This document shows positions 42,360 through 52,500 of a stretch of 64,000 nt of DNA, in pieces. Position numbers and translations under genes: made by a program. Origin of the DNA: GCA-002708315 sp963676635 (lineage in GTDB: Bacteria; Bacteroidota; Bacteroidia; Bacteroidales; F082). Under the pieces are notes generated by a model. That model did not search any database and had not been told where the DNA came from. It worked only from the letters and a program-made list of their open reading frames with translations. Numbering within the stretch: position 1 is the first letter of the stretch; each line of letters opens with the position of its first letter. Location: positions 3,534,001 through 3,598,000 of the forward strand of contig OY781105.1 of NCBI GenBank assembly GCA_963676635.1, read 5' to 3'.

Positions 42360-43883
42360 ATGGAGTTATATACCAGAAAGCGGCAGTGGAAAATAGGATT
42401 ATCAATCCTCGGGCTTGTAATTATAGGCGTTTCACTGTTTTATACTAACTTAATTGTTAGGAAATTTGCTGCTGAAGAGCGTAAGAATGTTAAGCTGTGG
42501 GCTGATGCTGTTCAGCGTAAAGCTGAGATGGTGGTATATACCGAGCGTTTGTTTAACGAGTTACAGGATCAGGAGCGAAGTCGCGTGGAGTTGCTTGCTG
42601 ATGTTTATAAGCAACTAATGGATGAATCGTCGGATTACAGCTTTCTAACTAAGCTGATATACAATAACAAAACAGTGCCTGTTATAGTAACAAATGAAAA
42701 GGGAGAGATAAACTGGACCAGAAATCTTAGATATAATGTCGATACGCTGGAATACCTCACAGGCGATTTGCTGGAGCAATTCAGTGTTTATGAGCCCATA
42801 AAGATAGAATTTCTTCCCGGAAGGTATAATTATCTTTATTATGAAGATTCCCGATTATTTTCAGAATTAAAGGATGTGTTGAATAACTACGTTGAATCAT
42901 TTATGTCGGAAGTCGCTCTTAATTCATCGAGTGTCCCGGTAATTATAACCGACAGCTCCCGTAAAAATGTAATAATGTATGGCAATATTGATCCTGAAAT
43001 TGTGGAAGATTCTGTTAGTATTGCAAAGGAACTGGAAGAGATGGAAGGGCAGAACAGGCCAATTGAGGTTGATCTGGGCAATCAGGGCGATTCCTATATA
43101 TATTATAAGGACTCCGATTTGCTCACTGTGGTGAAGTTTTTCCCAATAGCTCAGATACTGATTATTGCCTTCTTTGCTGCAGTAGCTTATCTGCTGTTTA
43201 GCTTTGCCAGAAGAGCAGAGCAGAACAGAGTGTGGGCTGGTATGGCCAAAGAAACAGCTCATCAGATAGGTACACCTCTCTCATCTATCCTGGCATGGCT
43301 GGAATTATTGAAAATGGATAAGGATAACATCGAACAGGCAACAACAGAAATAGAGAATGATGTTCAGCGTTTGGAAATGATAACAGAAAGGTTTAGTAAG
43401 ATAGGCTCAACGCCAACACTTAAAACCTCTGATGTAGTTAAGGTAGTAGTTGACAGTGTGAATTACCTTAAGCCACGTTCTTCCAAAAAGGTAAATTATA
43501 TCTTGTTGTTCGATACAATAAAGCCAATAGATATCCCGGTAAACGCTGCTCTTTTCTCATGGGTTATTGAAAATCTGTGTAAGAATGCCATCGATGCCAT
43601 GAGTGGAAAAGGTGATATTACCATAAATATAGAAGAGGAAAACAAGCATGTTATTATTGATATAAGTGATACTGGTAAAGGTATCTCAGCTTCTGATCAG
43701 AAAACAATATTTAATCCGGGCTATACAAGCAAAAAGCGTGGATGGGGTCTTGGACTTACCTTAGCAAAGAGGATTGTATCTGACTATCACAAAGGGCGGA
43801 TATATGTTAAAAGCTCTGTTCCCGGTAAAGGTACAACATTTAGGATAGTGCTGAAAAAGACATTGATAATCAACGATGTTTAA
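42360..43883 (+). CDS. Orphan membrane sensor histidine kinase
   Basis: The 507-residue kinase has an N-terminal membrane segment (~12-33), an extracytoplasmic sensor region of about 220 residues, a second segment (~260-282), an H-box with H301 in KETAHQIGTPLSSILAWLELL, and a C-terminal ATPase domain with ENLCKNAIDAM (N-box), DTGKGI (G1) and GWGLGLTLAKRIV (G2). It should autophosphorylate and pass phosphate to a response regulator, but none is adjacent. It is divergent from the MacAB-like exporter, so it might sense envelope stress affecting it (inference). It ends 64 bp before dxs. Confidence 0.93.
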   Translation: MELYTRKRQWKIGLSILGLVIIGVSLFYTNLIVRKFAAEERKNVKLWADAVQRKAEMVVYTERLFNELQDQERSRVELLADVYKQLMDESSDYSFLTKLIYNNKTVPVIVTNEKGEINWTRNLRYNVDTLEYLTGDLLEQFSVYEPIKIEFLPGRYNYLYYEDSRLFSELKDVLNNYVESFMSEVALNSSSVPVIITDSSRKNVIMYGNIDPEIVEDSVSIAKELEEMEGQNRPIEVDLGNQGDSYIYYKDSDLLTVVKFFPIAQILIIAFFAAVAYLLFSFARRAEQNRVWAGMAKETAHQIGTPLSSILAWLELLKMDKDNIEQATTEIENDVQRLEMITERFSKIGSTPTLKTSDVVKVVVDSVNYLKPRSSKKVNYILLFDTIKPIDIPVNAALFSWVIENLCKNAIDAMSGKGDITINIEEENKHVIIDISDTGKGISASDQKTIFNPGYTSKKRGWGLGLTLAKRIVSDYHKGRIYVKSSVPGKGTTFRIVLKKTLIINDV

Positions 43884-43923
43884 TAATTTGTGTTTCACAG
43901 CATCATTCATAGTAGGGAATATG

Positions 43924-43931
43924 TAACTTTG
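43924..43931 (+). promoter_or_regulatory. Candidate -7 element for dxs
   Basis: TAACTTTG matches TAnnTTTG, 16 bp before the dxs ATG. Confidence 0.5.
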
Positions 43932-43947
43932 CCGGAAGTTTTATTTT

Positions 43948-45825
43948 ATGACACCGGATTCAAGAACATTATTATCAACAATTAATTCTCCATCTGACAT
44001 TAAATTGCTTAATGGACAGGAATTAAACCAGCTATGTGATGAACTGCGCAGCTTTATACTGGATGTGGTATCTGTGCATCCTGGCCATCTTGGATCCAGT
44101 CTGGGTGCCGTAGAACTGACAGTTGCTTTACATAAAGTGTTTAACACACCATATGATAAGCTAGTATGGGATGTAGGTCATCAGGCATACGGGCATAAAA
44201 TACTTACCGGACGCAGAGATACATTCTATACTAACAGACAATTTGGTGGTATCTGTGGCTTTCCTGTACGTAATGAAAGTGAATATGACGCTTTTGGTAC
44301 GGGGCATTCGTCCACTTCTGTTTCAGCTGCTTTAGGAATGGCTGAAGCATCCCGGCTAAAAGGTGAAAACGACAGAAAGCATATTGCCGTTATTGGCGAT
44401 GGAGCACTTACTGGCGGAATGGCAATAGAAGGGATGAATAATGCCGGTACTACCAATGCAGATATTCTTGTGGTCCTCAATGATAATGGTATTTCTATTG
44501 ATGAGAATGTTGGCTCTCTGAAGAACTATTTTTCAGAGATTGCTGAATCTTCCAGAAATGATTTTAAAAGATGGAAAGCCCTGGGCATTGCCTTTAGAAA
44601 TGCCTATGAGCTGTCGTATGACAAGAAAACACTGGAAGGAAAGTTTCAGAGAAAGAGTAATCTTTTTGAAGCAATGAACTTCAGGTATTTTGGTCCTGTA
44701 GACGGCCATGATGTAGATAGTCTGGTTGAGGTACTTACAGAGGTTAGAAACATACCTGGACCAAAGTTGCTGCATGTTATTACTACTAAGGGAAAGGGTT
44801 TCAAAAAAGCTGAAGAAGAGCAGACATTATTCCATGCTCCTGGTAAATTCGACAGGCAAACAGGGGATATTATTAAAGATGTAAGCAGTAAGAAAAATGT
44901 TACTTATCAGGAAGTATACGGGCGTACACTTCTTGATCTGGCGCATCAGAATGATAAAATTATTGGAATAACTCCGGCAATGCCCACAGGTTCAGCACTG
45001 ACTTATATGCGAGACAGCTACCCTGATCGTGTTTTTGATGTTGGTATTGCCGAACAGCATGCTGTGACTTTTGCTGCCGGTTTGGCTGCTGAAGGGTTTA
45101 AACCGTTTTGTACAATATATTCTACATTCTTACAGCGGGCTTATGATCAGGTAATACATGATGTTGCATTACAAAATCTGCCTGTTGTATTTGCTATAGA
45201 CAGAGCCGGACTGGTAGGTGAAGATGGGGCCACGCATCATGGTATTTTTGATCTTGCTTTTATGAGTTCAGTGCCGGGGATGATTGTTGCTGCACCTGTC
45301 AACGAAGGTGATTTGAGGAATATGATGTTTACAGCAGCTGGATATAGAAAAGGTCCGTTTTCTGTGAGGTACCCACGCGGTAGTGGTGTAATAGGAGATA
45401 ACTGGAACAAGGTGATGAAAGAATTACCAATTGGAAAAGCCGTTTGCCTTCGCAGTGGAGAAGGAATAGCAGTGCTTAGCATTGGCCATGCAGGAAATTT
45501 CGTTATTGATGCATTAAATAATCTTGAAAGGGAATCTGTAAGAGTTGCACACTATGACATGAGATATTTGGCTCCACTTGATCAGGAAGTGTTGCATAAT
45601 GCTTTTAGTAAATACCATACTGTTGTTACTGTGGAAGATGGTATTGTAAGTGGTGGGCTGGCATCAAAAGCAGCAGTGTTTAAAAGCAGAAATAATTACG
45701 AGTCAAAACTAATAACATTGGGTGTTCAGGATATGTTTGTAACTCATGGTGATGTAAAAACACTTCACGACTATTGCGGATACAGCCCTAAAGCAATAGA
45801 GAACACTATAAAGGGATTAATTTAA
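43948..45825 (+). CDS. dxs: 1-deoxy-D-xylulose-5-phosphate synthase
   Basis: A 625-residue thiamine-diphosphate enzyme that condenses pyruvate with glyceraldehyde-3-phosphate, first step of the MEP isoprenoid pathway. Readable blocks are PGHLGSSLGAVELTVALH, the ThDP site GDGALTGGMAIEGMNNAG, FFEAMNFRYFGPVDGHD-type region (LFEAMNFRYFGPVDGHD), GIAEQHAVTFAAGLA and DRAGLVGEDGATHHGIFD. Length matches the family (~620-640). It stands as its own unit between the sensor kinase and ruvA. Confidence 0.97.
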   Translation: MTPDSRTLLSTINSPSDIKLLNGQELNQLCDELRSFILDVVSVHPGHLGSSLGAVELTVALHKVFNTPYDKLVWDVGHQAYGHKILTGRRDTFYTNRQFGGICGFPVRNESEYDAFGTGHSSTSVSAALGMAEASRLKGENDRKHIAVIGDGALTGGMAIEGMNNAGTTNADILVVLNDNGISIDENVGSLKNYFSEIAESSRNDFKRWKALGIAFRNAYELSYDKKTLEGKFQRKSNLFEAMNFRYFGPVDGHDVDSLVEVLTEVRNIPGPKLLHVITTKGKGFKKAEEEQTLFHAPGKFDRQTGDIIKDVSSKKNVTYQEVYGRTLLDLAHQNDKIIGITPAMPTGSALTYMRDSYPDRVFDVGIAEQHAVTFAAGLAAEGFKPFCTIYSTFLQRAYDQVIHDVALQNLPVVFAIDRAGLVGEDGATHHGIFDLAFMSSVPGMIVAAPVNEGDLRNMMFTAAGYRKGPFSVRYPRGSGVIGDNWNKVMKELPIGKAVCLRSGEGIAVLSIGHAGNFVIDALNNLERESVRVAHYDMRYLAPLDQEVLHNAFSKYHTVVTVEDGIVSGGLASKAAVFKSRNNYESKLITLGVQDMFVTHGDVKTLHDYCGYSPKAIENTIKGLI

Positions 45826-45908
45826 TACCTCTTACATCTTATCTTCATCACTCCCAATAATAGTACAGTATTATTCACAGAAATAATTGCTCAGTTGTAC
45901 ATAAATTG

Positions 45909-45916
45909 TATTTTTG
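45909..45916 (+). promoter_or_regulatory. Candidate promoter of ruvA-sprA
   Basis: TATTTTTG with a TTG at 45887-45889, 19 bp upstream, fits the Bacteroidota -33/-7 spacing. It lies 41 bp before the ruvA ATG. Confidence 0.55.
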
Positions 45917-45957
45917 CCCCTTAGTATTTTACAAGAAAATAAAGCTTGTTAACAGCT

Positions 45958-46539
45958 ATGTACGACTATCTTAAAGGACAGCTTATTGAGAAGAATCCCA
46001 CTCATGTTATTATTGAGGTAAATGGAGTTGGATATTTTGTTAATATTTCATTGACTACGTACTCAAGAATAAAGAATGAAGAGAGTATAAAAATATACAC
46101 TCATTTTATTGTACGTGAGGATGCACACATGCTCTTTGGTTTTGCAGATAAGAACGAAAGAGAGATGTTTGTGGTATTAACCACTGTTTCCGGAGTGGGG
46201 GCAAATACTGCGCGACTGATTTTATCTTCTCTGACAACAGAAGAAGCTTACGATGCTATTGTGAACGAAAAAGCTATTGTGCTTCAGTCTGTTAAGGGCA
46301 TAGGTGGAAAAACGGCGCAGAGAATAATTATTGATTTAAAAGATAAATTGTTAAAATCTGGTATTGAACTGGAAAAAATCGAGCAAAATCACAATACAAT
46401 CAGGGAAGAAGCGTTATCAGGTTTATTGATATTAGGCTTCAATAAGTCTGCAGCCGAGAAAGCTGTTGACAAAGTGCTTAAGACATCAATGGGTATTGGT
46501 GTTGAAGGGTTGATTAAGGAGTCATTGAAAATGCTGTAA
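45958..46539 (+). CDS. ruvA: Holliday junction branch migration protein RuvA
   Basis: A 193-residue DNA-binding subunit that loads the RuvB helicase on Holliday junctions. It has the N-terminal OB domain (MYDYLKGQLIEKNPTHVIIEVNGVGYFVNIS), two helix-hairpin-helix motifs (LTTVSGVGANTARLIL and LQSVKGIGGKTAQRIIIDLKDK), and the flexible C-terminal domain (REEALSGLLILGFNKSAAEKAVD). I take the ATG at 45958, where family members start (MYDYLKG), rather than the in-frame TTG at 45946. sprA follows after 32 bp. Confidence 0.96.
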   Translation: MYDYLKGQLIEKNPTHVIIEVNGVGYFVNISLTTYSRIKNEESIKIYTHFIVREDAHMLFGFADKNEREMFVVLTTVSGVGANTARLILSSLTTEEAYDAIVNEKAIVLQSVKGIGGKTAQRIIIDLKDKLLKSGIELEKIEQNHNTIREEALSGLLILGFNKSAAEKAVDKVLKTSMGIGVEGLIKESLKML

Positions 46540-46571
46540 CGATATATGAATCAGCAAAAAATAGGTGAGAT

Positions 46572-49500
46572 TTGACAGAAACTAACTTGTATAATATATT
46601 AAACAGATTTGCGATTTTGTTTTTTATATCATTTCTGGTGATAGTACCATGGAGTGTCAGGGCGCAATTTGTCAATACGCCAGATACCACATCTGTTGCA
46701 GATTCATCAAAAGTAAATCTTATCTTTCCTTTTGATGATGTTACTGGAAATCCGTTTCTTGATAATCAGAATTCAAGTCCTTTATTTTTAAGCCCTCCGT
46801 CGAATATTCAGCGTGAGATAATCTTTAATCCGGAAACAAACAAATACGAGTTTGTTAATAAGATTGGAGACTTTAACTATCGTACACCTTCCGAAATGGA
46901 CTTTGATGAGTATCAGGATTACGAGATGAATAATGATATTAATCAATACTGGAATGAAAGAAATGAAACAGTAGGTACAGAGGAAGGAGAGAGGCTTATA
47001 CCAAAGATTTATGTAGGCGGTGAAGCTTTTGATAGAATTTTTGGGAGTAATTCAATAGATATCCGACCACAGGGATCTGCCGAAGTTAGTTTTGGTATTT
47101 TGTCTACCAAGCGTGATGACCCTGCACTGGATGTTCGTCAGAGGAAAACAACCAATTTCGACTTCAATATGAAGATACAGATGAATGTTGTAGCTAAAAT
47201 TGGAGATAAAATAGAGTTTAAAGCCAATTATAATACTGAATCATCATTTGATTTTGAAAACACTCTCAAGTTGAAGTATGAAGGTAAAGAGGATGAGATT
47301 ATTCAGTTAATAGAAGCAGGTAATGTTAGTTTGCCACTTAGTTCAACGCTTATCAGCGGTAGCCAGGCTCTGTTCGGTGTTAAGAGTGAACTGCAGTTTG
47401 GAAGGACTCATGTTACTGCCATCTTCTCACAGCAACAAAGTGAGACTAAGAACATTACTGTTGAGGGTGGTGCGCAAACACAGAGGTTCCAGCTAACTGC
47501 TCTTGACTATGAAGAAAACAGGCACTTCTTCTTGTCACACACATTCAGGGATGACTATCCTAAAGCTTTAAACGAATTACCTATCATTGCCTCTGATCTC
47601 AATATTACTAAGATTGAAGTATGGGTAACGAATATTGGGTCTGCTACCGACGAAAACAGGAATATTGTTGCTTTTACAGATCTTGGTGAAGGTGAGGAAA
47701 ATGATATATATTGCCCGTATGTACGACCATTGCCCGGCGGTGCCAGACCTTCTAATTACTCAAATAGTTTGATGCATAGTTTGGATACTAACCAACTGCG
47801 TCGTATTAGTAGTGTGACAAATTACTTATCTGGTGACCCCTTTCACATAGGCAGAACTAATTACTTTGTTGCTGGTGAGGATTATGTAAAGCTTGAAAAT
47901 GCAAGAAAATTACGTGAAACGGAATATACAGTAAATGATAAACTGGGTTTTATTTCGTTGAATACAACGTTATCATCTGACCAGGTATTGGCTGTAGCTT
48001 ATCAGTATACTGTTATAGGTAGTGATAGTGTGTATCAGGTTGGTGAATTCTCTGATCAGGGTATTGTTGCACCCGACAATCTTGTTGTGAAGCTGCTCCG
48101 AAGTAATACTTTGAACACAAATATGCCAATGTGGGATCTGATGATGAAGAACGTATACTCCATTGGTGCTTATCAGGTTCAGCAGAGTAACTTTATGTTT
48201 AATATTCTTTATTCAGGAAATAAGGAGGGAGTTCCTACTGGATATTTCACTGAAGGTCCATCTGGCACGACTGGTGTGCCACTTATTCACCTTTTCGGAC
48301 TTGATAACCTTGATAATCAACTTAACCCTATCCCAGGTGGTGATGGTATGTTTGACTTTATCGATGGCGCTACTATAAATGGTGGTACAATTCAGGCATC
48401 CAACGGTAGAATCTTCTTTACTAAACTGGAGCCTTTTGGAAGTTACATACGTGACTCTATTTTTCCTGATAACCCTGATTATGCCAACAAATATGCTTAT
48501 GATTCCCTCTATTCAATGACTAAATCAGGAGCGGAACAATATCCTGATAAAAATAAATTCTTATTGGAAGGTATGTATAGTTCATCAGGGGGAGCTGATA
48601 TTAGTCTTAATGCTCTTAATGTCCCACAGGGTTCTGTAAAAGTTACTGCAGGTGGTGTTCCTTTGGTAGAAAATGTTGACTATACTGTTGATTACACTCT
48701 GGGTCGTGTTAAGATTATTAATGAAGGAATTCTTAATTCAGGTGTTCCAATAAATGTTTCTCTGGAAAGTAATTCCATGTTTAATATCCAGCAGAAGAGA
48801 ATGATGGGAGTACGTGTTGACCATGAGATAAATAAAGACTTCCATATCGGTGGTACACTGTTAAATTTGCATGAGAGACCGTTGACACAAAAAGTTAACT
48901 ATGGTGATGATCCTATATCTAATACAATGTGGGGATTGGATATGAGTTATCATACTGAATCACGGTGGTTAACAAAAATGGTTGATAAACTCCCGGGGAT
49001 ATCCACTAAAGAAGTATCACAAGTTAATGTTGATGCTGAAGTAGCGCAATTTATTCCCGGACATTCAAAGGCCATTGGTAATACAGGAACTTCTTATATA
49101 GATGATTTTGAAGGAGCTTCTTCGTCAATCGATTTGAAAAGTATAAGCTCATGGTTTATGGCAAGTACACCTCAGGGTCAGCAAAATTTGTTTCCTGAAG
49201 CCAGTGTTACTGATGTTTCAGGATCAAATACTTATGCTTATGGAAAAAACAGAGCTAAGCTGGCTTGGTATATCATTGATCCGTTGTTTTATGATGTAAG
49301 GGGCGGTTATAGACCTACCAATGTTGATAAGGATGAGATATCCAAGAACTCCGTTCGTCAAGTGCTGCAAAAGGAGGTATTTCCCAATAAAGATTATAAC
49401 GTAAACAATATACCAACAAATATTGCCGTGTTTAATATGGCTTATTTTCCAGCAGAAAAGGGATCATACAACTATGATGTTGATGCCGGCCCTTATTCTG

Positions 49501-52500
49501 ATGGTATTAATGAGGATGGTAGTCTGGCTAATCCTGAATCACGATGGGGTGGTATCATGCGTGAGATAGAAACAACTGATTTTGAAGCTGCTAATATCGA
49601 GTATATCGAGTTTTGGATGATGGATCCATTTGCTGAAGAAGATGAGACGGAAAACAGTGGTGAGCTGTATATTAACCTTGGTGAGATATCTGAGGATATC
49701 CTGAAAGATGGTCGCAAAGTGTATGAAAACGGATTACCTGTTTCAGATGTTGTGGAAGATGTTGATACTACTATATGGGGTCGTATACCTTCCTTACAGG
49801 CACTTGTGGAATCATTTAGTAGTGAAGGCGGCTCACGTGAATTCCAGGATGTTGGTTATGATGGCCTTGGTAATGATGCTGAGAGATCATGGTATAATAC
49901 TACTTATCTTGATTTGATCCGTCAAAAGTATGGTGCAGGGTCACAGGCATATCTTGATGCTGATGAAGACCCCAGTAATGATGACTATCACTATTTTCGT
50001 GGTAGTGACTATGATGTTGAAGCAGAATATAGCAGCGTGACAGAAAGATATAAGAAATATAATAACTCACAGGGTAACTCACCAACTGATGCGCAAAATC
50101 CTGAGGCTTATCCTACTGCTGCTACAAACCTGCCAAACGTTGAAGATATTAACCGTGACAATACTCTTAGTGAAACAGAAAGATATTTCCAGTATAAGAT
50201 TGATATTGACCCTGCAAAGATGGAGGTTGGACAGAATTATATTACAGATATTCAGGAGGGAGTATATACTCCGGTGAATGATGTAAGTACCAAAAAGACT
50301 GTTAAATGGTATCAATTTAAAATTCCTGTTCAAAACCCTGATGATATCATTGGTAACATTAGTGACTTCAGATCTATCAGGTTTATGCGTATGTTTATGC
50401 GTGGTTTTGAAAAGTCAATCGTAACACGTTTTGCCACTTTTGAACTGGTGCGTGGTGAGTGGAGAAGATATGACCATCCTATCCTTAACGCGGGTGATTA
50501 TCAAACAGGTGATTACGGTAATGAAACTAACTTTACAGTTTCTACTGTTAGTATCGAAGAAAATGGTAGTCGTGAACCTGTTCCTTACAACTTGCCTCCG
50601 GGAATTGACAGGGAAACAAACTTCGGTACAACCAGTTATGTAATGCAAAATGAACAGTCATTAGAGTTGACTATTGCAGATTTGTTCGACGGTGATGCCA
50701 GAGGAGTATATAAAACTACTGAATTTGATTTCCGCCAGTATAAGAAACTCAAAATGTTCGTGCATGCTGAAAAAATGCTTGAAAATCAAGAGTTGTATTA
50801 TGGTGATCTTACAGCTTTTATCAGAGTAGGGTCTGACTTTACAGATAACTATTATGAATATGAAGTGCCGTTACAATTTACTAAATGGGGTACGGCATCA
50901 GGGTCTAGAGATTCCATATGGCCGGAAGTGAATAACTTTGATATTGACCTGGAGAAGCTTGTGGAGGTTAAACAGAACAGGAACATCGCTCTGCGTGATC
51001 CTAACACACAGCTGGCTCTTAATAAGCCATATGTTGAGTACGATGGGAAAAATAAAATTACAGTAGTTGGTAGTCCGAGTATCAGCGATGTTAAAGGTAT
51101 ATTATTAGGTGTAAGAAACCCCAGACAGGAGTCTGTTATAGACGATGATGATGGTAACTCTAAAAGTGCTATAGTATGGTTTGATGAGTTACGTCTCACT
51201 GATTTTAATGATCATGCCGGATGGGCTGCTACTGGTAGAGTAGAAGCTGTGCTTGCTGATTTGGGCCGAGTTGTCGTTTCCGGTTCTCATTCTACTGCAG
51301 GATTTGCTAGTCTGGAAAAGAAAATATCACAAATATCTCTGGAAGCAACAACAAATTTTATGGTTGCTACTGATATTGATGTAGGTAATTTCTTTGGTAA
51401 AGAATCAGGAGTTAGAATACCTGTTCATTATGACTATGCATTAACACGTATTACTCCTGAGTATAATCCACTCGATCCTGATGTTAAGCTTAGAGATGAG
51501 TTAGATACTTATGATAATAAAACAGAACGTGACTCTGTTCGTGATCTTGTTATTGATAATACAACACGTCAGAATCTGAATCTTATGAATGTTAGAAAGG
51601 ACAGGGTTGGAAGAGATAATAAACAGCGTATTTACGATATTGAAAACTTTGATGTTTCATTTGCTTATACACAAGATAAACATCATGATATCGACTATGA
51701 ATATGATAATATGAACCAGTATAGGGGTGGGTTAGGATATTACTTTAATCCCAAACCAAAGAATTATAAACCATTTAATAAAGTTAAAGCCTTCTCTAAT
51801 AAAAATCTTAAGCTTATTAGTGATTTTAACTTTTATCTGCTTCCAAAAACTTTTAGTTTCAGGACAGATATGGATCGTTCTATCCGAAAAGTGCTATATA
51901 GGGATAAGAGCCTTGGAGATATTATAATTAAGCCTACTGTTGACAGAAACTGGGTATGGACAAGAGATTATGATTTTAAATATGATTTTTCAAAATCTTT
52001 GACACTGGAATTTAATGCAGGTGCTAATGCATTTATTAAGGAGCCTACTATTTATCCTGATAAGGAAACAGAGGAATGGCAACAGTACAAAGACTCAGTT
52101 TGGCGTGATATTTATAATGGTGGGACTCTTAAAAATTATAATCAGACATTTAAGGTAACTTATAATGTTCCGTTTAAGAAGATTCCTGTTCTTGACTGGG
52201 TTACAGCATCAGCAAGCTATCAGGCATTATATAAATGGTCTGCTTCCGCTACCTCAATCCAAAAAAGGATGGGTAATACCATTGAAAATGCTAACCAAAA
52301 GCAATTAAACGGTAAACTGGATTTTTCAAACCTATATAATAAGGTGCCCTATTTTAAAAAGCTTACACGAAAAAATAACAGAAGGTCATCGCCGGCATCG
52401 CGTGTAAGAGGAACAGCACCTCAACCACCGAATACAGAAAATGATACAGTTGAAAAGCCCAGAGTAAACTATGCAAAAATAATTGGCGAAACAATTGTGA

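Noticed and set aside
46546..46575. A homopolymer error in the A-run at 46556-46561 as the explanation for the missing sprA ATG
   Set aside because: An extra A there would bring the in-frame TGA at 46566 into the reading frame; only an indel at 46571-46573 would work.
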